From NCBI GenBank assembly GCA_021397845.1, contig CM038042.1:31282918-31346917 (forward strand): DNA of 64,000 bases, given 5' to 3'. This DNA is from Areca catechu. Its lineage: Eukaryota > Streptophyta > Magnoliopsida > Arecales > Arecaceae. Both the position numbers and the translations under genes were made by a program. The stretch's first letter is position 1. Each line of letters opens with the position of its first letter. The notes beneath the pieces were generated by a model. The model did not search any database. It saw only the letters and a program-made list of their open reading frames with translations, and was not told where the DNA came from. Of the stretch, positions 1 through 12,617 are shown in pieces.

Positions 1-1714
1 ATCATTTCAACGATGACAGCATCATTATTTTGGTTGTCTACCCCAGCTGACCCTTCTTCCATGCAGGGGAGTACATCATCACTCCCCTCTCTCCCTCTAG
101 CCCTCTTTGAGATTTTTCCTACCCCCCAAGATATCATCCCTACCGGCTTCTCGATGGGATGGTTGTTGATGGCGAGGGGCTGAGGCCCTTCAGTCTGGGC
201 TACAGGAGGCACTCCCCCCTCCACATACTGGCCAAGGTAGCCATGCTTGATCAGCTCTTTGATCTCCCTCTTTAAGTGGCACCATTCCTTTGTGTCATGG
301 CCATAGTCTCGGTGGAAATGGCAGTAGCGGGATTTGTCCTATCCAGTGAATGGCTTCAGTGGTGCGGGTCGGTGCAGAAAATGCTCGCCCTCGATCTCCA
401 TTAGGATCTTTGCTCTAGAGGTGAGGAGAGGAGTGAAACTTTATTTGTTAGCAAGGTCAACCTTGGGCCTTGGCTCCGGTCACGGGACTCGCACCATCCT
501 TCGGGTCAGGTGGTTGAAGGTCTCCCTGATGGCCTGCCTCTTCGGGGGCCTCCCGTCCAGCTCCCTCTTGGCATGATCTGCCTCCTCGGTGTGGATATAC
601 TTTTGCACCTGGAGGAGGAACTCCGAGTACATCTTTGGGAGCTTCTTATCAATGGAGTAGGTAAAGCGGTTGGTTCGCAGCCCCCTCTTCAGGGCTAGCA
701 TGGCGATGGACTCGTAGAGGTTATATATCTCCAGGGTGGAGGTTTTGAACCGGGACACGTAGTCCCAGAGGAGTTCTCGATCCTACTATCAGATCGAGGA
801 GAGGCTATCAGCCTCGCACGATGCCTTCCTGAAAGCATCAAAGTGTGCCGCGAACTTTCTCTCTAGTTGAGGGAAGGAGTCTATACTCTAAGGTTCAAGT
901 CTAAAAAACTTGACCCAAGCTGCCTTTCATAGAGTGGCCGGGAAGGCAACACAAAGGAGGGCATCAGTGGCCCCCTGGACCCTCATGAAGGTCTTGTAAC
1001 TTTCTAGGTGGTCCAAGGAGTCAGTTGTCCCATCGTAAGGGTCAACCTGTGGCATACGGAATCAGTTAGGGATCGGCCCCTCTTGGACTCTCTTTGAAAA
1101 GGGTAGATGGGTATCATAACCTATGGGCTCACTAGGGGAGCCCTGAACTTCCGCAAACTAGCAAGCTAGATCCGCCAGCTTGTGCTCATGCTCCTCGAGG
1201 CACCTTTTCGCTCGGCGATGGATGGCCTCGTTAGTCGATCCCTTAGTGGAGAACACCGGGTTGAGGGAGGGTCAGAGCGGAGGAACTCGTGCCTGAGTTC
1301 CCAGCCATGCTGGTGCTGCTGGCACGAGGGTGCACAGTGGTACGAGGCTAGGGAGCGGCTCCACCGGTTGGTCGGATCACTCTACGGCCCCTTGCCGCCA
1401 GCCTGGTGGGCCTCCAGAGGGGGATGCCGCATTTAGTGGCCCCTCCCGAAAGGACCACAGGCTGGTGCGGGGATCGGCTGTGCGAGTTGCCAGAGTCCCT
1501 GGTGCTATTATGTTTCCAGGGAGCGATGCTTCTGGTGGAGCTGATGCACCGCCGTAGCCAGGAGCTGGACCTGGTGGGCAAGCACGATGTACTGGGGGTC
1601 CGTCGAAGGTGGCTACGATAGAGTAGGATGCTCCCCCTCCAGGTATTGGTCACTGTGGTGAAGGGGGTCTCCTGCTCGATTGGCAAGGGCTTCACGAGCT
1701 CGTGCAGTCACCAT
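1..1714 (-). pseudogene. Tat-2 gag pseudogene, Ty3/gypsy Tat lineage, runs off the left edge
   Basis: Capsid and nucleocapsid gene of a Tat-type Ty3/gypsy element, read right to left. The chosen ATG is at 1714, just inside the PBS, and the start (MVTAR) matches the gag start of Tat-1 at 51108. The central capsid part (about 480-758) is collinear with Tat-1 gag: LEIYNL, LKRGLRT and a lysine/glutamate-rich tail. A C-x2-H-x4-H type zinc motif (YCHFHRDYGHDT) lies near 279-327. Bases 1-120 match the gag-protease linker of Tat-1 near 49500. Several in-frame stops occur soon after the start (for example near 1620 and 1500) and frames shift, so it cannot make a full protein. The protease and pol genes lie outside the window. 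Confidence 0.85.
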
Positions 1715-1774
1715 CGGACTGCGAGTATCCGTGCAGTCTTTCTTACTGTGGGAGGGTGATGCTTTCTTCCAGTC

Positions 1775-1792
1775 CCCCTACCTGGCATGCCA
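1775..1792 (-). other. Tat-2 primer-binding site
   Basis: The minus strand reads TGGCATGCCAGGTAGGGG, three bases from the inner edge of the 5' LTR. It differs by one base from the Tat-1 PBS at 51151-51168. The tRNA primer was not identified. Confidence 0.7.
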
Positions 1793-1795
1793 ATC

Positions 1796-3115
1796 TATTG
1801 CCGCCAAGATCATCGTGGCCTATAGCTCTAGCACGTTGGGTTCCTGCCAGATGCTTGGCTCCCTGTCTCGCGGTTGGCTCACTCTCTTGCTTTGGGGTCC
1901 TGCAAGATAGAGGAAACCTTTGGCTAGGGATTCTGGTGAAGGCACTCCAACGATCAAGTCAGTGAGACGATCGAGGGCAATAGAAATCTCTATAGTAGAG
2001 AGCTTGGGGGACTCTCCGCATCAAGAGGGTGATAAGAGAAAAGATAATGCAGAACCAAAAGAGTCTCTATTATTTTTCCTTTCTTTTACCTTCACTTACC
2101 TTTTCGTGTGGGTCTTATATAGGTGAGTGGCTTTTTGTTGGCCTCCAGGTTCTCTCCTTTAAAGGAGGCTTTTCGATGCCTGCTGTCGCCTCTCTATCAG
2201 GCCAGTTCTATGCTTGAGCCCTAAGCCATAATGGGATGTTGCCATTTAGGAGGAGGCCATCCGGGTACCATAGTGCCTAGGGTCTAGGGCCTAGGGTCCA
2301 GGCTCCTGTCATGCAAGTCATAGTCTCCCAGTCATGCAGTCATCGACGTGTCGGCACACTGCAAGGCTGGGAGCCTGGTGTTGCCTGGATCGTACAGATC
2401 GTGTGCATGGCATGTTGCAGGGGGCCTGTACCCATGGCAGGGCATGTGCAACCTCTCGAAGGCTCTACATGATCAGGTATTCCCTCGTCTTCATTTTGAA
2501 TTCTGGCCTTTCCCCCTCTTTATGCCTTTGGCGAGAACCCGCGCTACTGTTGGTAGGACGGTCCGCTTCGGAGGGGTGGACTCAACCTCGATCGGGAACT
2601 GACCTCGAACGGGGGCCTGCCCAATGAGCCCTACCTGGCTGGGAGCTAACCTCGATAGGGTGGTCCGTTCTGAAAGCATGAGCTCACCCCGACCAGGAGC
2701 TATCCTCAACCGGAGGGCTCACCTTGGAGGGATGGACTCGACCTCAACCGGGAGCTGACCTCAAATGGGGGGCCCACCCAATGAGCCCTACCTCGGCTGG
2801 GAGCTGACCTCGGTATGGTGGTCTGTTCTGGAAGCATGAGCTTGACCCCTACCAAGAGCTATCCTCAACTGGAGGGCTCACCTTGGAGGGATGGACTCGA
2901 CCTCGATCGGGAGCTGACCTCAGACGGGGGCCTCTCCTAATGAGCCCTGCCTCGATTGCGAGCTAACCTCGACAAGGTGGTCCACCTCAATTCTTCGTCA
3001 TGTAGTCTTGCCCAGGTGGCGGATCTCTTGCCATCGTGGCCGTCCGTAGGCTCCACGTTAGTGGATGTTGCCATATCAGTCCGCAAGCTCCACGTCAATA
3101 GATGTCGCCATATCA
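1796..3115 (-). repeat. Tat-2 5' LTR
   Basis: The left edge (tattgccgcc) aligns with the Tat-1 LTR edge (tgttgccgcc) next to the PBS; the terminal G is mutated to A. The right edge ends in ..gccatatca, like ..gccacatca in Tat-1. Length is 1320 bp against 1337 bp for the Tat-1 5' LTR. To its right, element G RT sequence resumes at once (..SPCAVPT on the minus strand), so Tat-2 is inserted in that gene. The candidate TSD on this side is GGGGT (3116-3120); the partner lies outside the window. Confidence 0.82.
2573..3045 (-). repeat. About 157-bp tandem repeats in the Tat-2 LTR, three copies
   Basis: The phrase (g)ggatggactcgacctc recurs at about 2574, 2730 and 2889, with 'gagctgacctc' and 'caatgagccc' phrases at matching positions, giving a period of 156-159 bp. 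The unit differs from the 117-bp unit of the Tat-1 LTR, although both sit in the same part of the LTR. Confidence 0.75.
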
Positions 3116-3898
3116 GGGGTTAAAGGGTAGGTACCGCACAAGGGCTCAAGCTTTTCCTAATGAATTCCTTTTGGAGAAGGTCTTCAACTTGCCTTTTAAC
3201 TCTGAATATTCAGCGAGATTCATCCTATAATGTGGAAGGTTTGGTAGGGTGGCTCCTGGTACTAAGTCTATGGCATGTTGAATGTACCTTAATGGTGGGA
3301 GGTGATCAGGAAGATCTTCTAGAAACATATCTTGAAAATCCTTCAAAAATTCTACTATTTCCTGGGGTTGCTCCTTCTGGGATTGATCCTGGACTTCCTT
3401 GGTGAACAATATCCAAACTGGTGAACCCTCATTAATCTCTCTTTCCAAATCCTTAGCATTGATCAAATGTAATCCTTATTTCTTTTCCTTCAGATTGTTA
3501 GAACCTCTTTTAGTGATGTCCTCGGGTGGTGAAGAGTTTACAATGATTTTCTTTCCTAAGTGGGTAAATGAACAAGAGTTTAATCGATCGTACAAAGTAG
3601 CATCATGATCATACAACTAGGGTCGACCTAGAATGATATTGCTAATCCCCATAGGAAGAACGTCGCACCAAACTTTCTCATGATTGGACTGGAGTTGGAT
3701 TGTAACTTGGTATCTTAACTTAATAAGGATGGAGGTCGAATCAATCCAAGATACCTTATAAGGGTTGGGATGCGAAATAGTGGTCAATCCTAGACTCTTG
3801 ACAACACTAGTGAAAATGGCATAAACACAACTTCCACTATTTATGATGATCATGCAAACCTTTTTTCCTATTTTAACAAAAGTTTGTAGGATGTTGGT
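3116..3898 (-). pseudogene. Element G protease and RT N-terminus
   Basis: Minus strand, from 3898 leftwards. The aspartic protease part carries MIIINSGSC where the family has D-[ST]-G: the catalytic Asp codon is AAT (Asn) at 3839-3841, so it should be inactive. A conserved ..NIILGRP block follows near 3617-3640 and is followed by a TAG where a Trp is expected. Next come FLEDLPDHLPPLR and PHYRMNLAEYSEL (about 3150-3400), the linker and first RT block of Ty3/gypsy pol. RT is cut at 3116 by Tat-2 just after SPCAVPT. On the right the copia LTR begins at 3899. Several frameshifts are present. Confidence 0.82.
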
Positions 3899-6800
3899 GA
3901 AGGGCGAAAAAGGGAAACATACCAATATGCAATAGCAAGGCAAAAACATGCATTTTAAAACTATTTTAAAACAAGCACAATGGAAGACATGGCAGATCGA
4001 TCAAACGATCTATTAATCTACCTGCAACAGGATCTAGTATAATGATATAGCATACAATAAACATCAAAAACAAGATAAAACTCAAAGATATAAAGATACC
4101 TTACCGTTATACCTTTGATGGATGCAGTGACGGTGCTCCAAGGATGGTGCTTTTGAGCCACACACATGTCTGGCCTCTACAGGTAGTTCACACCGGGGCT
4201 CGACTCTGATCAACTCTCTCGGAGTGCTAGCTCCTTGGGATTCTTGAGGCCGATCTTCTTCTTCCTGGAAGACGAGGAGGAGAGGTGGACCATTCCTAAC
4301 TAGCTCTCTTCCCAAGACCTAGTGGTGGGGACACCAGGATCAGACACAGATCCCTAGAACTCATAAGGTTTACTGATTAGGGTTTTAGTCATGTGTCATA
4401 ATTTTGTAATCAATTAAGATTGAGTCCTGTAATAAGTTGAGTTAGTTGATTTGTCTCAACCCTCAACCCTAGTTAGTATATTAAGTCTTATACTTCAGTT
4501 ATGAGTCCCGTAAGAGTTCAATTTTGCACAAGAGAAAAGGATACCCTACTTTGGAGTTCCACCATGCCTCATCCAGGAGCCAGAAGCCCCTACTTTAGCT
4601 AATTGGACTTTGTATGCCATCCCAGGGTCCAAGATTCCTACATGATGCCTAAATGCCCTCCATATACTCTCCAGATATCTAGATTCCCCTCCAGATGCCG
4701 GAGTATATTCCCAGACCAGGTCAAATCATGAATCCAGAGGTCCGTCTGTGCCCCAGTCCAAGAGAAATCAAGCCCAAGGCCTTAAGAAGCAAGATTCCAA
4801 GAAATATTCCTGCTACCAGGCTACCAGGCCATCCCAGCTTCCAGGAGGCCCAAGCCCATGCGCCCTTCACCTCTTGGCCAGCCCTTGCTGCTCCTATGAA
4901 GCCCAATATGCCTAAAAGAGGCATCCTCACTTGGTTAACCAAGTCCAAGGGTTGGTAGAAGACTAGGTCAAAGCATGAAGGGAGAAGGAGAAGACTAGTC
5001 AAAGTCCTAACCTCTTAAGGCTTTCTTTCCTAACCTATTAAGGATTCTTTTCCTAATGCCTTAAGGAGAGGTTATTATTAACCTAAGTGTAATCCTGGTT
5101 ATGAGAGGGCATGGGAACTCTATAAATGACCCACCCTCCTCTTCTTGTAATAAATCTACTCTTATGAATTAAAACTCTGCTGAATTGTTTTGAGATAGGT
5201 GTCTTGTGTTTTCTTTTGGTTTCTTATGTTTGGTTCTTGCTCTCTTGTGTTGGCCAACCACCCATCCTTGCAATCCTCCATGCCCCAACCAGCAAATCAG
5301 ATCTCCAAGCATCAGCCACGTCCAAAAGAGAAGCCTGGAAGATGCCCAGATCAAGAGCTCTTCCTGCTTCCTTGCCGCCAGCCCTTTGCCCTAATCCCTT
5401 TCCTTTTTTGTTTCATCTTATTATTTTTTTCTTTGATTACCTAATTCATGCCTAACCTTGACATTTTGCAGATCCCCGAGGTGTTTCCCCTCCCCAGAGG
5501 AGGCTTTCTTTGCCTTCAGACTGGGTCCAGGTTGCAATCAAATTCGGGGGCCAAAGGCTTGTTCTTCCAAGTGCCATCCTGAGGCTGAGAGATCTCTTCA
5601 TCGAAGAAACTACAATCACTGCATAATAAAAGCCATTCCCCTCTTGAGTTCTGATTTGATGACAGGTATGCTATCCTAAATTGAGAGTTTCTCAATTCTC
5701 AGGTCCTTGAATTGATTATTCTGCATGTGTTATCTCGTGGGTATGTTAGTTTATAGCATTACTAGTCTTTCTGCTGATTCTTTCTTATTTTTGGATCTTT
5801 AGCCACTAAATTAATGTCTAAAAAAATTATAAAAAAATTAGTTTACTATTTTGCTTCAGTCTTAGGTTCGTCCCACATCACCTAGCTTAAGTGCTAGGTA
5901 GCTCACACCCAACGCCCAAATCCTCATAAGCCCCTTTCTTCCCTCTCAGAATCTCAGCAGCAAGGAGATTCAGAGACCAAGAACCAATTTCCATCATCCA
6001 GCAGCCCAAAAATAACTCTTATTTAAAAAAGCAGCCAAAGAGAAAGAAAATGGAAGGAGGAGAGATTGGGGTAGAAGATGGAGAGGCATTCCAAAAAGGT
6101 TCCAAGCATAAAAGGCAAGTATGGCCATCATACTATTATAGCTTGGAGCCAAAACCGGTCAAATTTTGAATTTCGAACTTAAAATTCGAAGTCAAAACCT
6201 TTCCAGAATTTTGCTCGTCACAGCAAGTGTCGACTCACGCAAATCATCAAGTGTCAACACTTTCCAAGTGTCAACTCAAGCAAGTGTCAATACTTGGAAC
6301 ATGGTCAATCATATTGATCTCCGGTGATGGCAAACGATTCTCAATCATCGATCAATCTTAAGATCATATAGAAACCCCTATGGTGTGTGACCCCATAGGT
6401 TCGAACACTAAGCCAGTAGCATTGAAACACTTCCAGTATCAGTCAAAGTCCTCATCTAGTAATGATACCCAACATCCGAATAGATCAAAGATGCAGAGCA
6501 CCTCTCTAGAACCTCCAGCATATGGTTACCGCATAATTAATCCCTTTGACCTCATAATGCTTAGGATGGCCTAAGGTTTGACTGCCAACCCTAATTTGGT
6601 TTATCTGGATCGTGTCTCAACTTTACAAGTTCTGTGACTCCTTACAAGAACTACCTTGGCCAAGGATTTGCTAAATTGAGACACGATGAGTCATTCACTC
6701 CAAACTATTTAGAGGGGTCAATTCCATCTTGATCCATCACCTCTCCACAAGTATTTGACTGCACCCAAAAATATTCTATCACTGGATTAGAAATCCAGGT

Positions 6801-7278
6801 GGTCCGGTACCAAAGTACAGTGAGTTGCTTGCAAGCTGCCATGGTGACCTCAGGTCTGAGGAAACATATACCCATATCCCTTCGCGAGCAACCCTTTGGT
6901 AGAAGGTAGCTCCGTTGATGGTCACGTTCAGTAAGATATCACACATTTCACTTGCATGTCATACCAATGTCTCCATACTCCTTGGTTAAGAGGACAACCA
7001 ACAAATGTGATATACAACAACCTACACTTGATACATTATCATCCTATAATAATATATCATTTGGTTGTGAACCAGTTTAAGAACTACATGATATATCCTT
7101 TATATATCAAATAATGTAGTTCTAAGGACTTAATCATATAAGAGTTCATTTCAAGAAAATGTAAATATGATGAACAGCCAAAAGAATAACTTTTATTCAT
7201 TAAAAATTTATATACAATTACAAAATGGCACAACTATTTACAACCTAAATGATTGGCTTTGGAACATAATTTTCAACA
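3899..7278 (-). repeat. Copia 3'-side LTR, split by a solo LTR
   Basis: Bases 3899-4322 and 5886-7278, about 1.8 kb once the nested solo LTR is removed. The left edge tgaagggcg matches the right-hand LTR edge tgaaggaag. The right edge (..tttcaaca, the reverse of TGTTGAAA) abuts the PPT. Ends and U3 match the LTR at 16468-19220, but the middle (about 6010-6300) is a different, shorter sequence. That middle carries the tcgactc/tcaactc motif cluster (6215-6300) found elsewhere in the leader. Confidence 0.8.
4323..5880 (+). mobile_element. Solo LTR 1, Ty3/gypsy, in the copia LTR
   Basis: Runs from TGGTGGGGACACC to CCCACATCA, 1558 bp, flanked by the perfect TSD CCTAG (4318-4322 and 5881-5885). 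Removing it restores the copia LTR, as comparison with 16468-17030 shows. A plus-strand TATA box (tataaat) is at 5121-5127. No PBS, PPT or coding sequence adjoins it, so it is a solo LTR left by LTR-LTR recombination. It is closely similar to the minus-oriented copy at 55492-57049, which has the same length. Confidence 0.9.
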
Positions 7279-7290
7279 ACTCCCACTTGG
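7279..7290 (-). other. Copia polypurine tract
   Basis: The minus strand reads CCAAGTGGGAGT directly before the LTR start (TGTTGA). It is purine-rich and correctly placed for plus-strand priming of a copia element. Confidence 0.75.
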
Positions 7291-8990
7291 ACTAAAGCCA
7301 ATCGGTATAGAATCTCATTCCCATTTTCCATTTACAACTATCAAACTCTTGAATTCTGACAGCTTTAGTGAAGGGGTCAGCCAGGTTCTCCTTTCCATCG
7401 ATCTTTTAAAGGTCAATGTCACCTCGTTCCATAATCTCTCACACGAGGTGATAGCACCGCAGAATGTGCTTTGTACGGTGATGAGATTTTGGCTATTTGG
7501 CTTGGGCAATGGCTCCATTGCTATCATAATACACCAGAATAGGACTATCCAGGAAAGGTGCCACTCCCAACTCAACGATGAACTTTCGCAACCACACTGC
7601 TTCCTTTGCTACATCCGATGCTGCAATGTACTCTGCTTCGCATACTGAGTCCGCTACAATAGGCTGCTTGAAACTTTTCTAGCAGATCGCTCCTCCATTA
7701 AGGGTGAAAACAAATCCTGACACACTCTTGCTATTATCCTTATCTGACTAGAAACTGGAGTCAGTATACCCCACAAGTTTCAAGTCAGGTTCTCCATAAA
7801 TCAGTCATTGATCTTTAGTATTTCGCAAATACTTAAAGATAGTCTTTACCACTTTCCAATGAGCTTCACCTGGGTCAGACTGGTATCTTCTCACTACGCC
7901 TAGTGAGTATGCCATGTCTGGTCTGGTACATGTCATAGTGTACATGATAGAACCCACTATCGAAGCATATGGGATTTTGCTCATACGCTCTCTCTCTCCT
8001 AAGGAGTTGTCGCATAATCCTCTTTGGAGAGAGCAATTCCAGTGCCTATCAGGAGATAGCCTTTCTTAAAATTTTTCATGCTGAACTGCTTCAGCACAGT
8101 ATCAATGTACATAGACTGGGACAGTCCCAGAAGCCTCTTAGATCTATCTCTATAGATCTTCATACCCAGTATGTAAGAGGCTTCACCCAAGTCCTTCATA
8201 AAGAACTGAGATGATAACCAGACCTTTATTCCTTGTAGTGCTGAGATGTTATTCCTAATTAAGAGAATGTCATCCACATACAACACAAGGAACATAATCA
8301 TAAAACCATTAGCCCACTTGTAAATACAAGGTTCTTCTCCATTCCTAACGAAGTCATACGATTTGATACACTTATCAAATCGCATGTTCCAACTTCATGA
8401 AGCTTGTTTCAGTCCATAGATGGACCTTTGAAGCTTGCATACCTTTGACTCGTCTATGGATGTGAACCCTTCAAGTTGTATCATATACACCTCCTCTTCT
8501 AGCTCACCATTTAGAAAAGCTTTTCGGACATCCATTTGCCAGATTTCAAGTCAAAGTGTGCCACTAAAGCAGCTATGATTTGAATGGACTTGAGCATTGC
8601 CACAGAAGAGAACGTCTTGTCATAATTAATACCATAACGTTGACGATATCCTTTGGTAACCAAATGGGCTTTATATATCTTCACCTACCCATCTGCACCC
8701 CTTTTCCTCTTGAAAATCCATTTACACCCAATTAGTTTTATCCCTTCAGGCAAATCAACCAATGTCCATACATTATTGATTTTCATGGATTCTATTTCGG
8801 ATTGCATGGCTCCTAGCCATTTCTTAGAGTTGGACCTCTACATTGCTCCATATACGTGATCGGATTCTCATTGTTCTCATCGAGTTCAATGGGATCACCG
8901 CCTTGGACCAAGAAATCATAGTTTCTGTCCGGTCGCCTTGGTACCCTACCAGATCTCCTTAATGGTTCCTATGTGGGCTCTAGGTGTGAT
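7291..8990 (-). pseudogene. Copia reverse transcriptase and RNase H
   Basis: C-terminal half of the copia polyprotein, minus strand. The RT core holds the catalytic YVDD at 8269-8280, followed by DLGEASYILGMKIYRD. The RT N-terminal part (about 8400-8860) is recognisable but frameshifted. RNase H follows to the left: the family blocks around ARPDMAYSLG, GYTDS, CEAEYIAA and KHILRCYHLVRE are readable across several frames, ending beside the PPT. Stops, such as Trp or Arg codons turned into TGA/TAG, interrupt it repeatedly. The enzyme would copy element RNA to DNA in the particle; this copy cannot. Confidence 0.85.
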
Positions 8991-9983
8991 TTAATCACAA
9001 CTGGTTCTATGTTTTCCCTTTAAGTGTGTCAGTTCTTCTACTTGTTGAACTTCACTAAGTTCAATCTTAGCAGCTATAGTTCCTTCACCAAGGAACTCCT
9101 TTTCCAAAAGGATAGCCCTAAGACTGACGAACAATTTTTGTTCCTTAGCCAAGTAGAAGTAATACCCCTTAGACTCTTTTGGATACCCAACAAATAGGCA
9201 CCGGTCAGACCTCGGTCCAAGTTTATCCATTTCCAAACATTTTACATAAGTCAAGCAATCCTAGACCTGAAGGTGTGAGAGTGTCGGATTACATCCAGTC
9301 CATATCTCATATGGGGTTTTGTTAATGGATTTACTCGGAGCCCTATTCAAAAGGTGACAGGCTGATTCCAAAGCATATCCCCAAAAGGATAGCAACAGAA
9401 AAGCAAAGCCCATCATGGACCGAACCATGTCTAACAGGGTTTGATTCCTCCTTTCAGACACTACATTTAACTGAGGTATCCCTGGAGGTGTCCATTGAGA
9501 GAGAATCCCATTCTCCTCGAGATATATCAAAAACTCTACGGAAAGATATTCATCGCCTCAATCTGATTAAAGGGTTTTGATACATCTTTTAGTTTATTTT
9601 TCTAATTCATTACGATATCGTTTGAACATTTCAAACGACTCAGATTTATGTCTCATCAAGAAGAAATGACCATCCCTCGAATGGTCGTATGTAAATGTAA
9701 TGAAATAACTATACCCACCTCTGGCACTAATATTCATGGGTCCGCATATATCAGTATGTACCAGACTTAGAATTTCTTTGGCTCGTTCACCTTTTTCAAT
9801 AAAAGATGATTTTGTCATCTTTCCAAGAAAACAGGACTCACAGGTTGCAAGTAAACCACTTTCACTAAAGTCGAGGAGACCCTCGCACTTCAACATGTTT
9901 ATCTTGTTTTTATTAATATGACCTAGCCATAGGTACGCATCGCTGACATTATCTATCCTAGGGCGTTTACTAGACATGTACAC
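8991..9983 (-). pseudogene. Copia integrase
   Basis: Minus strand. The N-terminal zinc-binding region has LWLGHINKNKI and CESCFLGKM (H..H..C..C). The core starts with HTDICGP, giving the first catalytic Asp. The second Asp lies near 9560 in a degraded SD*GDEYLS block, where an Arg codon has become TGA and the frame is disturbed. The catalytic Glu region reads LNVVSERRNQTL. The downstream part (8991-9254) has DRCLFVGYPKESKGY, the conserved block after the copia integrase core. Split into at least three frames. Confidence 0.85.
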
Positions 9984-10109
9984 TACACTAACAGGTCACG
10001 ATAGTACATAAATATTTTTATTCATATATCCATTCATTATAATAGAACCATTCCAAATGATTTTGTAAATGTCATTCTTTATTGATAGTTCATAACCATA
10101 CATGGCCAA

Positions 10110-10620
10110 TTAGCCTACAGAAATGACATTTAAAATAAAAGATAGACAATAATGATACTCATTCAAAATGATTGTACAAGACTCAAAAACTAGTTTGAGG
10201 ACTCCCAACGCCAGTACTGGAACTTGGCTTCCATTTTGCACATTCAAGAATCTCTTACCATCCTCGAATCTTCTACTAACTTGAAGACCTTGCAAAGAAT
10301 TGCAAATGTGAATTGGACTTCCTATATCCAATACCCAGTTAGTAGTATCGCAGATAAAGAAACTATAATGTTTTATCATATAAATACCTTGTCCAGCACC
10401 TTCTGGTTGATTCCTCTTCTTGCACTTGTTCGAGTCAAGGGATGCAATGTAAAGAGGACAGTTCCTCTTTCAATGTCTCCACTTCTTGCAAAAGAAGCAC
10501 TCCGCTTAGCTCTTATCAGCCTTCTCCTTCTTGGCCTGACTAGGCCCAGAAGCATTCTGCACCGGTTTTCCTTTACTTTTCTTTTTCCCTTTTTTGAAGG
10601 GACGATGCCCTGCTAAAGAT
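10110..10620 (-). pseudogene. Copia nucleocapsid zinc knuckle and protease
   Basis: Minus strand. At about 10450-10500 a zinc knuckle C-x2-C-x4-H-x4-C is readable (CFFCKKWRH, then a TGA, then KRNC). The protease reads NWVLDIGSPIHIC: the family has D-[ST]-G, and here the middle residue is Ile (ATA at 10323-10325) while Asp and Gly remain, so activity is doubtful. A lysine-rich stretch precedes the knuckle. Order and spacing fit the copia gag-NC-PR junction. Confidence 0.8.
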
Positions 10621-11246
10621 CCTCCCACTAGATTTACCACCCCTTTGCTCAGATTATGGTCTTTCTCATAAGTCTACAGCAATCCTAATAGACCGTGGTA
10701 GTTAACTACAAGCTTATTCATTCTATAATGATCAAGAAAATCTAGATAGGAAGAGAGAAGGGAATTCAGAATCGCATCCTTCCCAAGCTGTTAATGCAAG
10801 GGACATCCGAGCTTGCCCGGGCGCTTAGTCATCTCAATCATGTACAATACATGATCAGTGACTGAGGCCCCATCACGCATCTGCACGTTGTAGATAGCAC
10901 AGGAGACCCTGTACCTCTCAACATCATCTGGTATCCCGAAAGACTCCTTCAACCTTTGAAGGATTTCTTTCGGTTGGGCTTCTTCAAATTTGCAACTGAA
11001 CTCATCGTTCATCACTGCCAACATTATGCATTGGACAATTGTCCTGTCAAAGAGCCACTTCTAATAAGTGTCTCTGACCAAACTCCGTGCATTGGGAGCA
11101 GGGGTTTTAGGTGCTGAATTCGATATCACATACAAGATCCGTTCATGCTCCAGGACAATCTTGAGCATTCGATACCAGCTATCGAAGTTGGGACCCTTAA
11201 GCTTCTCATTATCGAAAAGAGATTGGAGTGACAGATCGGAAGACAT
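10621..11246 (-). pseudogene. Copia gag, N-terminal part
   Basis: Minus strand, ATG at 11246 (MSSDLSLQSLF). It continues with GPNFDSWYRMLKIVLEHER, the start block of copia capsid proteins, then a frame change near 11050. The second part (10791-11024) has EILQRLKESFGI and MRDGASVTDHVLYMIEMT. It would form the particle shell. Broken by at least one stop or frameshift between 11061 and 11024 and again before the zinc knuckle. Confidence 0.82.
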
Positions 11247-12617
11247 CTGAAAGGAAAACCAAAACTAATTAGTGTATATGAATTATTATCCTATAGATAT
11301 GGACTTTAGTCTAAAGGCCCTCCCACTATTTTGTTCAGACTGATAGCCTCTAGCTCCAATCTGAGGAATCACTTTGATTCCTAAGTGGGTACTAAAGTCT
11401 AATAGACAATACATAAGCCTGACTTTGGCCAGCCCATCCATACGCATCTAAAGATAGGTTCTTCAACCGATCACTTCTCCAAGTAACCTTTAGTATTTAG
11501 GTTTTGCCCCAAGGTGCAATTCAATCAGCCTTTGGACCTCTTATTGAAGGTTCCGGTTAGGTCCAACCATTAATATGACAAAATTTGATGCTTCTAACTA
11601 ACGAATAATCAAGCCCGACTTTGGCCGGCCCACCTGACCACCGTTAAAAGAGTTGCACTGAGCCATCATATTAGGAATAGCAATTCTAATAGCCCGATGA
11701 ACACTCGATCTTTGGATCTGTCGATGAATACCTAACTATTGGACCTATTACCATCCCACTTAATGGGAGGCTAAGACTCGGTTATTCCCATAACTTCATC
11801 TTTTTATGGACCTAATAATTTAGAGGGTTTAATCTTATTGTGATAGAAGAAGAGATGAGAAGATATGGATCAACCTCCCACTGACCACATCAGCAATCAA
11901 GGAGGGTTACTCATAACTAATGATCTATGGATACCTAAAATTATTCAAAACTGATTAACCTTGGGTGACATGGGTTAACATGAGTCAGTGAGCTATCTAA
12001 TCAATTCTGATCGAACATATTGGATAGGTAAGTGAGATCATGGGTTGGGTTCCGCCATTAACTATCTTGCCTTAAACACCAACCAAGTTTACCAGGTAAG
12101 AGGTAGCCCCAAAGAACCATGATCAAGATGCCAAACTTATCTTGGATACCAATTGGTTCATCAGACTCGATTAGACTAGTCTAAAGACTTGGGCTATCCA
12201 CTGAGCCATAAATAAGGTCCATTTAGATCTATGGACTTATCAATCTAACCATTAGAGAGATCTATAAAGAAGAAGTCCTAACTCAACATTTGATTAGAAT
12301 GATTCTTTACATAGTCCAATGCATCTAAACTTAGGTCTAACCCAATTAAGGACATAATAGAAGCTAACCCATGACCTTTAAGGCTTATTGAAATGACTTA
12401 AAATCTTTGAATCATATTCCTAGAGTTCTTAGTCATTCAAAGTGACTTAATTCTTAATGATGTTCAATAGCCTTAATAAATTAAAATAATTTTAATTTAC
12501 AAATGTAAAATAATTTTACAATAATAAGAAATTTGAATTCACTATTTTTGTAACATTTCATGTCAAGTGTTGACTCACCAGGGACAAGTGTTGATACTAG
12601 GTGTCGACACTTGGGTC
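11247..12617 (-). other. Copia 5' leader, gag-proximal part
   Basis: About 1.4 kb of AT-rich DNA between the gag ATG and the nested inverted LTR. No credible ORF. Short phrases recur, for example 'gactttggcc(a/g)gccca' near 11420 and 11610. At 12560-12617 the tgttgactc / tgtcgacac motifs begin, and they resume on the other side of the nested LTR. Confidence 0.6.

Noticed and set aside
7253..7648. 131-residue plus-strand ORF
   Set aside because: Antisense of the copia RNase H coding strand.
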